From positions 1-39,749 of the forward strand of contig JAAYIG010000211.1 of the NCBI GenBank assembly GCA_012523595.1: 39,749 nucleotides of DNA. The letters run 5' to 3'. This document shows, piece by piece, positions 30,550 to 39,632 of this stretch. Positions within the stretch are counted from its first letter, which is position 1. Each line of letters opens with the position of its first letter. The notes beneath the pieces were generated by a model. It saw only the letters and a list, made by a program, of their open reading frames with translations. It searched no databases and was not told the origin of the DNA. Source of the DNA: Fibrobacter sp. Lineage in GTDB: Bacteria; Fibrobacterota; Chitinivibrionia; Chitinivibrionales; Chitinispirillaceae. Made by a program: the position numbers and the translations under genes.

Positions 30550-31650
30550 ATGGCTATAATCGATTTCGGCGGAAAAAAAGAAGAAGTCATCACCCGCAAG
30601 GAGTTTACTCTTGCTAAAGCCAGAAAAACACTTAAAGGTGAAACTATCGCCATCATCGGTTACGGTGTGCAGGGTCCCGCCCAGGCATTGAATCTCAAGG
30701 ACAATGGCTTTAATGTCATTGTCGGACAGGCGAAAAAGTTCAGGAAAGACTGGGATCGCGCAGTTAAGGATGGGTGGGTACCAGGTAAGACTCTGTTTGA
30801 CATCGGAGAGGCAGCCCAGAAAGGAACAATAATCCAGATGCTTGTTTCGGATGCAGCGCAGATGGCAATCTGGCCTACTATCAAGAAATACCTGACACCA
30901 GGAAAGGCGCTGTATTTTTCTCACGGTTTCTCTATTGTATATAAGGAACAGACAAAGGTCATTCCTCCAAAGGATATCGATGTTATTCTCGTTGCTCCAA
31001 AGGGAAGCGGAACCTCAGTACGCAGGAATTTCCTGAATGGAGCCGGGATCAACTCCAGTTACGCGGTTTTCCAGGATGCTACCGGCAGAGCTGAAGAGCG
31101 CTGCATTGCAGTTGGTATTGGGATTGGATCAGGGTATCTGTTCCCGACAACATTCCAGAAAGAAGTATACAGCGACCTTACGGGTGAGCGGGGAGTTCTG
31201 ATGGGTGCACTTGCCGGAATTATGGAGGCACAGTATGATGTGCTCCGTAAAAACGGCCATTCTCCCAGTGAAGCTTTCAACGAAACAGTTGAGGAACTGA
31301 CACAGAGTCTGATCAGACTGGTTGACGAAAACGGAATGGACTGGATGTACTCAAACTGCTCAGCAACTGCTCAGCGCGGTGCGCTTGACTGGAAGCCGAA
31401 GTTTAAGAAGGCTACGCTGCCCGTTTTCAAGGAACTTTATGATTCCGTCAAGAGTGGCAAGGAAACCAGAAGAGTTCTGACTGTCTGCGGAAAGCCCAAT
31501 TATAAGGAACTATTGGACAAAGAACTATCTGCAATGGGTAACTCGGAGATGTGGCTGGCGGGTAAGGCAGTAAGGAGCCTGCGCCCGAAAGAGAAGGCCA
31601 AAGAGATATCCAAAGCAACAAAGGGTATCGCTGGCCGCGGTAAAAACTAG
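30550..31650 (+). CDS. ilvC: Ketol-acid reductoisomerase
   Basis: This 366-residue enzyme isomerises and reduces acetolactate or acetohydroxybutyrate with NADPH and Mg2+. The N-terminal Rossmann motif is IAIIGYGVQGPAQALNL (GxGxQG). The Mg-binding acidic motif is SDLTGERGVLMG, with further KARI-C features (EAQYDVLRKNGHSPSEAFNE, then YSNCSATAQRGALDW). It is somewhat longer than the common ~330-residue class I form. Its opening and coenzyme loop (VGQAKKFRKDWDRAVKDGW) look like the Bacteroidetes/fungal branch. AAGGAG precedes the ATG. It follows ilvN after 68 bases. Confidence 0.95.
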   Translation: MAIIDFGGKKEEVITRKEFTLAKARKTLKGETIAIIGYGVQGPAQALNLKDNGFNVIVGQAKKFRKDWDRAVKDGWVPGKTLFDIGEAAQKGTIIQMLVSDAAQMAIWPTIKKYLTPGKALYFSHGFSIVYKEQTKVIPPKDIDVILVAPKGSGTSVRRNFLNGAGINSSYAVFQDATGRAEERCIAVGIGIGSGYLFPTTFQKEVYSDLTGERGVLMGALAGIMEAQYDVLRKNGHSPSEAFNETVEELTQSLIRLVDENGMDWMYSNCSATAQRGALDWKPKFKKATLPVFKELYDSVKSGKETRRVLTVCGKPNYKELLDKELSAMGNSEMWLAGKAVRSLRPKEKAKEISKATKGIAGRGKN

Positions 31651-31665
31651 TATATCCGGATAAAG

Positions 31666-31693
31666 GCGCCCCCTGGTTAAGGGGGGCGCTTTT
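31666..31693 (+). terminator. Candidate internal terminator between ilvC and leuA
   Basis: GCGCCCCC (31666-31673) pairs with GGGGGCGC (31682-31689) around an 8-base loop, preceded by AAAG and followed by only four T. It may end part of the transcripts after ilvC and lower leuA-ilvE expression. Confidence 0.6.
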
Positions 31694-31718
31694 GGAGGCC
31701 GGAAGTATAAGAGGATAT

Positions 31719-33299
31719 ATGAAAGACAAAGTCTTGATTTTTGATACGACCCTGCGTGATGGCGAGCAGGCTCTTGTTTCCAGTTTGTCAGTTGAGCAGA
31801 AACTCAGAGTGGCCAGACAGCTTGCCAGACTCAATGTGGATATTATTGAGGCAGGTTTTCCGGTTTCTTCCCCTGGTGATTTCCAGTCGGTCACAAGCAT
31901 CGCACGTGAAATAAAGGGACCTATAATCTGTGGGCTTGCCAGAGCTGTGGAAAAAGATATCCTGGCCTGCGCGCGTGCCATTAAACCGGCGGAGCAGTGC
32001 CGTATCCATACTTTTATCGGTACTTCGGGTATTCATACAGAGAAAAAGCTGCGCAAGACTGAAGGTGAAATACTGGAAATTGTAAAGGGATGTGTCCGTC
32101 TTGCCAGACGCCATTGCGGAGATGTGGAATTTTCTCCCGAGGATGCGGGCAGGACCGGAGTTGATTTTCTCTGCCGTGTTGTGGAGACCGCTATAGATGC
32201 TGGTGCAGGTACAATAAATATTCCTGATACTGTGGGCTATACCACACCGGAGCATTTTGCCAAAATAATTGACGAATTGTTCAACAGAGTGCCTAATATT
32301 GATAAAGCGGTAATTTCCGTGCACTGCCACAATGATCTGGGAATGGCCACAGCGAACTCTCTTACAGCGGTTTTGCATGGCGCGCGCCAGGTGGAATGCG
32401 CAATCAACGGTATTGGTGAGAGGGCGGGTAATGCCGCGCTGGAAGAGGTGGTGATGGCGATAAAGGTGAGGAAGGATCTTTTCGGTCTTTCCACATCTGT
32501 AAATACACGCGAGATCATGCGAACAAGCAAGCTCGTCAGAGAACTCTGTCACATGCCGGTGCAGCCAAACAAAGCTATAGTGGGATCCAATGCTTTTTCC
32601 CATTCCTCCGGAATTCATCAGGACGGAGTGCTCAAGGAAAAGAAAACCTATGAGATAATAACACCACAATCGATCGGCTTGAAGGAAAACAGGATGAACC
32701 TGACCAGCCGTTCCGGAAGCCACATGGTCAGATCACGTCTTCTGGATCTGGGGTACAGTGAGGTTGAGGCCGGTTCCGAGGACATTTACAAACGCTTTAA
32801 GGAATTGGCAGATAAGAAAGGTACAGTGTACGATGATGATCTTATTGTGCTTATGGAATCAAAGAGCAGTGAAGATCTCAAGGACAGGTTTGTGCTCGAG
32901 ACCTTAAATGTGTCAAGCGGGAGAGGGACTATCCCCACTGCCACCGCAAGGATCCTTGTTGATGGAAAGCTCTACAGTGAGGCGGCCTGCGGTGACGGGG
33001 CGGTTGATGCGGCAACAAAGGCAATCGACAGGATTGTCGGATACAAGATCAAAATAGACAACTTTCATCTGGAAGCCGTGACTGAAGGCCGCGAAGCCCA
33101 GGGGCGGGTTTCTATTGTGGCCAGGTCCGATGAGGGGGTTTTTAACGGTGCAGGAACCAGTACCGACATCGTTGAGGCGTCGGCACTGGCATATATGGAT
33201 GTTGTAAACAAGATAGCCAGGATGAAGAGATTCAAACGTAAGTTACCAGCAGCGGCAGTTAATTCGGCCGCTGATAAAAAATCGGAGAAGGGTGCCTAA
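31719..33299 (+). CDS. leuA: 2-isopropylmalate synthase
   Basis: This 526-residue enzyme condenses acetyl-CoA with 2-oxoisovalerate, the first committed step of leucine synthesis. The N-terminal HMGL-type TIM barrel shows LIFDTTLRDGEQ (metal-binding DTTLRDGEQ motif), ISVHCHNDLGMATANSLTAV (HxH metal ligands) and AINGIGERAGNAALEEVVM. SSGIHQDGVLKEKKTYEI marks the linker. The C-terminal LeuA allosteric domain (about 390-510) allows leucine feedback inhibition. I chose ATG at 31719, with GAGG five bases upstream; the TTG-started extension lies in the terminator region. leuB follows with no gap. Confidence 0.95.
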   Translation: MKDKVLIFDTTLRDGEQALVSSLSVEQKLRVARQLARLNVDIIEAGFPVSSPGDFQSVTSIAREIKGPIICGLARAVEKDILACARAIKPAEQCRIHTFIGTSGIHTEKKLRKTEGEILEIVKGCVRLARRHCGDVEFSPEDAGRTGVDFLCRVVETAIDAGAGTINIPDTVGYTTPEHFAKIIDELFNRVPNIDKAVISVHCHNDLGMATANSLTAVLHGARQVECAINGIGERAGNAALEEVVMAIKVRKDLFGLSTSVNTREIMRTSKLVRELCHMPVQPNKAIVGSNAFSHSSGIHQDGVLKEKKTYEIITPQSIGLKENRMNLTSRSGSHMVRSRLLDLGYSEVEAGSEDIYKRFKELADKKGTVYDDDLIVLMESKSSEDLKDRFVLETLNVSSGRGTIPTATARILVDGKLYSEAACGDGAVDAATKAIDRIVGYKIKIDNFHLEAVTEGREAQGRVSIVARSDEGVFNGAGTSTDIVEASALAYMDVVNKIARMKRFKRKLPAAAVNSAADKKSEKGA

Positions 33300-34364
33300 A
33301 TGAAAAGCTACAATATTGCATTGATACCGGGAGATGGAACAGGTCCTGAGGTACTTCGGGAGGGAGTAAAGGTTCTGGAGGCTGTTTCGAAGCGTTACGG
33401 AATAAAGTTGAATTATACTGATTATGATTTTGGCGGTGATCGCTACAATCGGACCGGGGAGACACTTCCTGATTCCGCAATCGAGGAGTTTCGCAAACAT
33501 AACGCAATTTACCTCGGGGCTATAGGGCATCCGGATGTTAAACCTGGTATTCTTGAACTTGGCATACTTCTCAAACTGAGATTCGCACTTGACCAGTACA
33601 TCAACCTTCGTCCGGTCAAGCTCTATCCCAATGTTGAAACTCCGCTGCGGGACAAGGGGCCGGAGCAGATAGATTTCGTGGTCATAAGGGAGAATTCCGG
33701 CGGGATCTATACCGGTATGGGCGGGGCTGCGATGGTTGGAACCTCTCAGGAGATAGCCACACAGGTGATGGTTTACTCGCGCAGCGTGGTAGAAAGGTGC
33801 ATACGGTACGCTTATGAATATGCACGTAAGAGGAACAAGAAGAAGCTTCTGACACTTGTTCACAAATGTAATGTGCTTACGTATGCAGGTGATCTGTGGG
33901 TGCGCACACACAATGAGGTGGGGGAGAAGGACTATCCCGATATCAAGAGGGATTACAATCATGTGGATGCCTGCACCATGTGGATGGTGAAAAGTCCGGA
34001 GTTCTACGATGTAATAGTGACAGAAAACCTCTTTGGTGACATCATAACAGATCTTGGTGCCATGATCCAGGGTGGTATGGGCATAGCTGCTGGTGGAAAC
34101 ATAAACCCTGAGGGAGTTTCGATGTTCGAGCCTATCGGGGGGAGTGCTCCCAAGTACACAGGTCAGAATGTGATCAATCCCCTTGCGGCAATCTGTGCCG
34201 GGGCTATGATGCTTGAGACACTTGGAGAGAACGAGGCCAGTGCAGCTATTGACAAAGCGGTATATGATGCCCTTTCTTCCGGCAAGATAAAGAGTATGTC
34301 GGCTGGACGAATGGGAATGAGTACTACCGAAGTTGGAGACCTGATAGCATCGATGGTTTCCTGA
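33300..34364 (+). CDS. leuB: 3-isopropylmalate dehydrogenase
   Basis: This 354-residue NAD-dependent beta-decarboxylating dehydrogenase makes 4-methyl-2-oxopentanoate for leucine synthesis. Family marks are [33 protein letters not shown], the substrate Lys/Asp segment [17 protein letters not shown], and [20 protein letters not shown] followed by [14 protein letters not shown]. The form resembles the shorter archaeal/actinobacterial branch. Related enzymes (isocitrate, tartrate or 3-methylmalate dehydrogenase) are hard to separate by eye, but the position directly after leuA argues for LeuB. The ATG begins one base after the leuA stop. leuCD is not adjacent. It may also serve the citramalate route. 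Confidence 0.88.
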   Translation: MKSYNIALIPGDGTGPEVLREGVKVLEAVSKRYGIKLNYTDYDFGGDRYNRTGETLPDSAIEEFRKHNAIYLGAIGHPDVKPGILELGILLKLRFALDQYINLRPVKLYPNVETPLRDKGPEQIDFVVIRENSGGIYTGMGGAAMVGTSQEIATQVMVYSRSVVERCIRYAYEYARKRNKKKLLTLVHKCNVLTYAGDLWVRTHNEVGEKDYPDIKRDYNHVDACTMWMVKSPEFYDVIVTENLFGDIITDLGAMIQGGMGIAAGGNINPEGVSMFEPIGGSAPKYTGQNVINPLAAICAGAMMLETLGENEASAAIDKAVYDALSSGKIKSMSAGRMGMSTTEVGDLIASMVS

Positions 34365-34390
34365 ACAGATGTTTTATCGGGCAGAAAAGT

Positions 34391-36025
34391 ATGAAAAACA
34401 AAAAACAATCCGTATCTCTTTATGATACCACGTTACGTGATGGAAATCAGGCACTGGGGATCAGCTTTTCCCTGAGTGACAAACTTCGCATAGCCGAAAA
34501 ACTCGATGAGTTCGGGATACACTATATTGAAGGAGGCTGGCCCAATCCCACCAGCCCGATTGACACCGAATTTTACAGAGAGGTATCCAGGGCAGGGTTC
34601 CATGCGAAAATCGCAGCCTTTGGCAGCACAAGAAGACCGGGGTGTAAGAGCGAGGATGATCCTTTTCTGAGGAATCTGGTGGAGACTGGAGTCCCGGTTG
34701 CTACAATATTCGGTAAAAGCTGGGGTCTGCACGTTACCCATGTCATAGGTACCGATAAAGACGAGAACCTCAGGATGATAACCGACTCCGTCAGATTTCT
34801 GAAAAAGAACATGGAAGAGGTTATCTACGATGCGGAGCATTTCTTTGACGGATACAAGTCTGATCCACAGTATGCGATAAGCACCCTTATGGCAGCCGGT
34901 GAAGCAGGTGCAGACTGTATAGTGCTCTGTGATACCAATGGTGGTGTTCTGCCCGATGAACTTGTTGCAATATTTTTGGATGTCAAATCGAAAATCCCGA
35001 CACCGCTTGGTATCCATGCTCATAACGATTCCGGCTGTGCAGATGCAAATTCATGTGTGGCAGTAATAAACGGAGCGGTTCATATTCAGGGCACGATCAA
35101 CGGACTTGGGGAGAGATGCGGTAATGCCAATCTCTGCACAATTATCCCGAATCTTCAATTGAAGAGAGGGTTTCCGCTGGTGACCCCACAGCAGCTCAAA
35201 ACTCTTTCGTCACTCTCGGTATTTATCGCTGAGATTGCCAACGTCATTCCTGATATCCGGGCGCCGTATGTGGGTAAAGCGGCCTTTTCTCACAAGGCTG
35301 GTGCTCATGCTGACGGGGTGCGTAAAGTGAGGGAGTCTTTTGAACATGTATCTCCCGACTGCACCGGTAACGAACGTCAATTTGTCGTATCAGACCAGGC
35401 GGGATCCGGGACCATGCTGGAGAAGCTTGAGACAATTCGTCCCGGGCTGAATAAGAAAGATCCGGATGTAAAGAAGCTTCTCTTGAGAATCAAGGAGCTT
35501 GAGTCTCAGGGATATCAGTTTGAGGCGGCTGAGGGATCTTTTGAACTGATTGCCAGGGAGATGCTGGGACAATTCCGGGAGCCTTTCATCGTAATGGGTT
35601 TCAGGGTAATTGAGGAGAAGAAGGAAAACGGAAAAGTTTTTTCCGAGGCGACTATAAAGATAAAGGAAAATGATGTTTTCGAACACACCGCTGCTGAAGG
35701 TGACGGACCGGTGAATGCGCTTGATAATGCTCTGCGTAAGGCTCTGATCAAGTTTTATCCTTCGCTTAGCAAGGTGAAGCTGGAAGACTTTAAAGTGAGG
35801 GTACTCGATGGCAGGGATGGCACGGAGTCGAAGGTCCGGGTGCTTATTGAGTCATCAGATGGTATCAGCAGTTGGGGAACTGTAGGAGTTTCCACAAACA
35901 TCATCGAAGCTTCCTGGCTGGCCTTGATCGACAGTCTTAAATACAAGCTCATGAAGGACAAATTCATGATTAATACCGGCAAATCAGAGATAACATCTGA
36001 GATTTGTCAAGCTGCTGTCAAATAG
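34391..36025 (+). CDS. cimA: (R)-citramalate synthase
   Basis: This 544-residue relative of LeuA condenses acetyl-CoA with pyruvate to citramalate, giving a threonine-independent route to 2-oxobutyrate and isoleucine. The barrel has SLYDTTLRDGNQALGISFSL (note DGNQ instead of DGEQ), GIHYIEGGWPNPTSPIDTEF, the ligand motif LGIHAHNDSGCADANSCVAV and GTINGLGERCGNANL. The IEGGWPNPxxP segment and TLRDGxQ-x-xGI pattern match the TIGR00977 citramalate synthase group. A C-terminal LeuA-type regulatory domain (about 420-530) is present. There is no strong ribosome binding site before the ATG. It lies between leuB and ilvE in the same direction. Confidence 0.9.
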   Translation: MKNKKQSVSLYDTTLRDGNQALGISFSLSDKLRIAEKLDEFGIHYIEGGWPNPTSPIDTEFYREVSRAGFHAKIAAFGSTRRPGCKSEDDPFLRNLVETGVPVATIFGKSWGLHVTHVIGTDKDENLRMITDSVRFLKKNMEEVIYDAEHFFDGYKSDPQYAISTLMAAGEAGADCIVLCDTNGGVLPDELVAIFLDVKSKIPTPLGIHAHNDSGCADANSCVAVINGAVHIQGTINGLGERCGNANLCTIIPNLQLKRGFPLVTPQQLKTLSSLSVFIAEIANVIPDIRAPYVGKAAFSHKAGAHADGVRKVRESFEHVSPDCTGNERQFVVSDQAGSGTMLEKLETIRPGLNKKDPDVKKLLLRIKELESQGYQFEAAEGSFELIAREMLGQFREPFIVMGFRVIEEKKENGKVFSEATIKIKENDVFEHTAAEGDGPVNALDNALRKALIKFYPSLSKVKLEDFKVRVLDGRDGTESKVRVLIESSDGISSWGTVGVSTNIIEASWLALIDSLKYKLMKDKFMINTGKSEITSEICQAAVK

Positions 36026-36090
36026 AATACTGCGCGCCGTTCCTCAGGGCCGGAGCGTGAAACATTAGTTTCCTTTTTAAGGGAAGTATT

Positions 36091-37128
36091 ATGAAAAACA
36101 TCGATTGGCGGAATCTGGGATTCAAGTATACTCAGACGGATTGTTTTGTCACCTGCAGCTACACAAACGGCAGATGGGGTGAGATTGAGATAAAGACCGA
36201 GCCTGAGCTGCGCTTTCATCTTGCTGCGACCTGTTTCCATTATGGTCAGGCCTGCTTTGAGGGAATGAAGGCATTTACACAGCTTGACGGGACAGTAGCG
36301 GTTTTCAGGCCTGAAATGAACGCGGCCAGAATGCAGGCCACAGCGGAGCGTCTGATGATGCAGGCTCCTCCGGAGGAACTGTTTCTGGAGGCTGTTAATG
36401 AACTTATACTACGTAACATTGAGTGGGTTCCTCCTTACGGTACAGGAGCCAGTCTGTATGTAAGGCCTTTGCTTGTGGGATCCAGTCCCCACATTGGCGT
36501 GCATCCTTCAGAGGATTATCTGTTCCTGGTCCTATGCATGCCCGTTGGTCCTTATTACAGGAACGGATTTGCGCCTGTTAATGCTTATATACAACGTGGT
36601 TACGACAGAGCAGCCCCCAGAGGTGTTGGACATGTCAAGGCTGCCGGAAATTATGCTGCCGGGATGCTGGGTGATTATGACGGGAAGGCAAAGGGGTACC
36701 CGATATGTCTTTATCTTGATTCCGCTACTCATCAGTACATCGATGAGTTTGGGACATCAAATTTTCTGGGGATCGCAAAAGACAACAAGTATGTCACACC
36801 CGCTTCATCATCGATTCTGCCATCCATCACCAACAGCAGTCTCCAGGTGATAGCATCCGACTTCGGCATGAAAGTGGAGAAACGGCAGATTCCTGTAACT
36901 GAACTCCCTGAGTTTGCAGAGGTTGGCGCCTGTGGAACAGCGGCAGTGATCACACCGGTCTACTCGATAACCGATGGGGACAAAGTGTATACTTTCGGCA
37001 AACAGGACGAAGCAGGTGAGACACTGACCAGGTTTTACAAACAGATTCAGGGGATTCAGTACGGTGAACTGGAAGATAAACATCAGTGGATGGTTCCGGT
37101 TAAAACCCTCTCGACTGCAAATGTTTGA
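36091..37128 (+). CDS. ilvE: Branched-chain amino acid aminotransferase
   Basis: This 345-residue class IV PLP aminotransferase of the group II (BCAT) type carries out the last step to Val, Leu and Ile using glutamate. Visible motifs are YGQACFEGMKAF, ASLYVRPLLVGSSPHIGVHP, the Schiff-base Lys183 in GHVKAAGNYAAGML, the FGTSNFLGIAKD segment and EVGACGTAAVITPVYSI. Length is normal. AAGGGAAG lies about five bases before the ATG. It closes the ilv-leu unit and is followed by a hairpin shared with the convergent acyltransferase gene. Confidence 0.95.
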   Translation: MKNIDWRNLGFKYTQTDCFVTCSYTNGRWGEIEIKTEPELRFHLAATCFHYGQACFEGMKAFTQLDGTVAVFRPEMNAARMQATAERLMMQAPPEELFLEAVNELILRNIEWVPPYGTGASLYVRPLLVGSSPHIGVHPSEDYLFLVLCMPVGPYYRNGFAPVNAYIQRGYDRAAPRGVGHVKAAGNYAAGMLGDYDGKAKGYPICLYLDSATHQYIDEFGTSNFLGIAKDNKYVTPASSSILPSITNSSLQVIASDFGMKVEKRQIPVTELPEFAEVGACGTAAVITPVYSITDGDKVYTFGKQDEAGETLTRFYKQIQGIQYGELEDKHQWMVPVKTLSTANV

Positions 37129-37138
37129 CCAAGCTTTA

Positions 37139-37166
37139 GAAAGCGGTGCCTGATGGTGCCGCTTTC
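37139..37166. terminator. Candidate bidirectional hairpin after ilvE
   Basis: GAAAGCGGTGCC (37139-37150) can pair with GGTGCCGCTTTC (37155-37166) around TGAT, as a 12-bp stem with two G-U pairs in the middle. It starts 10 bases after the ilvE stop and overlaps the stop of the convergent gene. There is no long T-run, so termination strength is uncertain. Confidence 0.5.
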
Positions 37167-38367
37167 ACAAGTATCCTCTTTTTTCAAACTCTTCGTAGTT
37201 TTTTAGGTATCGCAGGTAATAGACCCACTTCATCGGGCTCTTCTTATTGAGTAAGAAACGGACGTATTTGTCTTTGTGCCTGAATTCAAACAGGTCTTTT
37301 TTCTGTACAACACAATCCTCGATTTCTGATACCGGCCAGGATACTGTTCCTGACGCTGTTTCAAGGCTCAGAGTATCACTTGTAAGCACAGCCTTACCGG
37401 TGTCTGAGTTAACAAATGTACGTTCGTCGTTTTCATTCTGAAGAGTTACGTTTTCAGTTATGGCAAGGATTCCGGAACCGCTGCTTGTTTTTTCTTTCAC
37501 TCTCTCTCTGTGCATATCAGCCCAATCTTTCAGATCGTGCAGAGAATTTGTGTCTTCCCTGACTCCTTTCAGTCTGCAGTGAGCGTCGATTTCCCATGAC
37601 TTTCCACATGATACACAGTTAATGATGTTTCCCCCGGTCTGCAGCGTATCTTCACTTCCGCAATGCATGCATATCCAGACAAATCTTTCCAGACCTTCGG
37701 CCAGTCTTACACCTGAAAAGGGGTACTGGAGGTTCTGAGGATCCTTGATGTCATTCTGGTAAATGGAGGACTTAATTTTTTCGAAAAGCTCATCACTTGA
37801 TATACCCTGGAATTCCTGCGGATCATGCACTTTCATCTCAACCGTGATTTTTCCTTTGCGGATTGTCTCTGCCCACCAGGGTTTAGAAAGAAAATTCCCC
37901 CTCAGCCTGACAGTTACCAGAGGACAATTCATTTTCATCACCAGTTTTTCCAGACCTTTGTAAAGCAGTTGAGTCTCACCGTCCCAGGTGGTCTGGCCTT
38001 CGGGAAAAACACAGACAGGGTATCCCTCTTTAAGCCGCTGAAGAGTGGCTTTCATTGCCTTGTAGTCGGATGCACCTTTACGTTTGGGGATACAGCCGAT
38101 ATTTTTCAGGTACCACTGTGATATACCCTTTCCTCTGAACCCGTCATCGTTGACCATTATGGAAAAAGGCCAGGGACTGTACTGACCAACCATCCAGGGA
38201 TCGAAAAATGTCCCGTGATTTGCCACTACAAGAAAAGGAGGTCTGGGAAAGCGCTGAGAATCGGGTGTGAGACTGTAGTTGTATTTCTTCCGAAGGTACA
38301 GTGCGTTAAATGACTTGGAAAGGATATTCCAGATGAACCATCTTGATGCATATTGCAGTTTTTTCAT
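37165..38367 (-). CDS. PlsC-type acyltransferase with zinc ribbon and C-terminal PH-like region
   Basis: This is a 400-residue protein. The first ~215 residues form a lysophospholipid acyltransferase domain with NHGTFFD (catalytic NHx4D) and VCVFPEGQTTWDG (FPEG substrate motif). It probably acylates lysophosphatidate or a related lipid at the membrane. Residues about 230-255 hold a CxxC-CxxC zinc ribbon (CMHCGSEDTLQTGG, then CVSCG). The last ~100 residues (about 300-400: GSGILAITENVTLQ, then VSWPVSEIEDCVVQKKDLFE) look like a PH/GRAM-type beta domain. The acyltransferase call is strong; the zinc ribbon is unusual. It is convergent with ilvE and downstream of ychF. Confidence 0.85.
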   Translation of the reverse strand: MKKLQYASRWFIWNILSKSFNALYLRKKYNYSLTPDSQRFPRPPFLVVANHGTFFDPWMVGQYSPWPFSIMVNDDGFRGKGISQWYLKNIGCIPKRKGASDYKAMKATLQRLKEGYPVCVFPEGQTTWDGETQLLYKGLEKLVMKMNCPLVTVRLRGNFLSKPWWAETIRKGKITVEMKVHDPQEFQGISSDELFEKIKSSIYQNDIKDPQNLQYPFSGVRLAEGLERFVWICMHCGSEDTLQTGGNIINCVSCGKSWEIDAHCRLKGVREDTNSLHDLKDWADMHRERVKEKTSSGSGILAITENVTLQNENDERTFVNSDTGKAVLTSDTLSLETASGTVSWPVSEIEDCVVQKKDLFEFRHKDKYVRFLLNKKSPMKWVYYLRYLKNYEEFEKRGYL

Positions 38368-38405
38368 GACCTGTCCTGATCAGTGTTTCTATACTGTTAA
38401 TCATT

Positions 38406-39491
38406 TCAGGGATTTGCCCTGAAAAGGATGATGTCTCCGTCTTTTACAATGTAATCTCTTCCTTCAGAGCGGATTTTTCCTGCAGCTCTCAATGCCTGTT
38501 CTGATCCCAGTTCCACCAGATCTGAAACAGTGTAGACCTCAGCACAGATAAAATGATCCTGGAAGTCGGAATGTACTGTTCCTGCTGCATTGTAAGCGTT
38601 CGTTCCTGACTTTATGGTCCAGGCATGGAGTTCTTTTTTGTTTACGGTAAAGAATGTCTCCAGACCAAGAAGCTTGTAAGCGGCACGGGCAAGGGTGTCA
38701 AGGCCGCTTTCTGTGATTCCAAGAGATGATAAAAACTCATGCCGGTCACCTTCCGGGAGTTCAGCAATCTCAGCTTCGATCTTTCCACAAAGAAAAATAC
38801 AATCTCCGCCTGTTTTAACAGCACACTCCTGCAGCAGATTCCGATCCAGCGGAGACAGGGCTTTTTCCCCTGTGTTGCCAAGCAGAAGAACAGGTTTCTG
38901 AGTCAGAAAGCCGAAACTTTTTATGGAGTGGAGCATTTCAGGACTGAGATCTATTTTACGGATTGGCACTCCGGATGAGAGATTGTTTACAATTAACTCA
39001 AGGCTGGATAACAGGAGTTCGTGCTCTCTATCCTGAGACTTGTTTTTTGAGAGTTTAGTGAGGCTTTTCTCCGCGGTATCAAGGTCTTTAACAATCAATT
39101 CAGTCTCTATTGTGTCGATATCTCTTTCGGGATCTATTGATCCGTCAACGTGCACAACGCTGGAGTCTTCGAAGAGCCTCACCACATGAATGATCGCGTC
39201 AACTTCCTTTATATGCCCCAGGAACTGATTCCCCAGACCCTCACCCCTGCTTGCACCTCTAACAAGCCCGGCAATATCGATCAGTTCAATGAGGGCTGGA
39301 ACGACCCGACCAGTTTCAATGCAGGAGGTTATCTGACTCAGCCGCTCATCTGGAACCTCCACAACACCATGGTTTGGCTCTATTGTGCAGAATGGATAGT
39401 TTTCTGCAGCCGCTTTGCCGGAGCAAAGTGCGTTGAAGATTGTTGATTTACCTACATTTGGTAAACCGATGATTCCTGCTTTAAGTCCCAT
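38406..39491 (-). CDS. ychF: OBG-family ATPase YchF
   Basis: This 361-residue P-loop protein of the TRAFAC/OBG group binds the ribosome and prefers ATP; it is linked to oxidative-stress control in other bacteria. Motifs are Walker A GLPNVGKST, YPFCTIEPN (switch I region), G3 DIAGLVRGASRGEGLGNQFL and the altered G4 NTGE, which explains the ATP preference. The C-terminal TGS domain includes ELHAWTIKSGTNAYNAAGTV and ends GDIILFRANP. Length matches the family (about 363). It is divergent from the partial gene at 39633. Confidence 0.96.
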   Translation of the reverse strand: MGLKAGIIGLPNVGKSTIFNALCSGKAAAENYPFCTIEPNHGVVEVPDERLSQITSCIETGRVVPALIELIDIAGLVRGASRGEGLGNQFLGHIKEVDAIIHVVRLFEDSSVVHVDGSIDPERDIDTIETELIVKDLDTAEKSLTKLSKNKSQDREHELLLSSLELIVNNLSSGVPIRKIDLSPEMLHSIKSFGFLTQKPVLLLGNTGEKALSPLDRNLLQECAVKTGGDCIFLCGKIEAEIAELPEGDRHEFLSSLGITESGLDTLARAAYKLLGLETFFTVNKKELHAWTIKSGTNAYNAAGTVHSDFQDHFICAEVYTVSDLVELGSEQALRAAGKIRSEGRDYIVKDGDIILFRANP

Positions 39492-39632
39492 CTTATACCC
39501 ATTCTGGATTTATATTAGTTGCGGGCGGGATATCATAAAATACCACATGTAACAGCCCTGTCTCAATTATTGCTTTCATCCGGCGTGTTCCTTCCTGCGG
39601 GGATCTGGTCGTACCTTTTTTATGGGGTGATT

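Noticed and set aside
31788-32723. 311-residue minus-strand ORF
   Set aside because: It is antisense to leuA, which has all catalytic motifs. Long shadow ORFs are common opposite conserved genes.
33243-33962. 239-residue minus-strand ORF
   Set aside because: It is antisense to leuB and has no recognisable domain or ribosome binding site.
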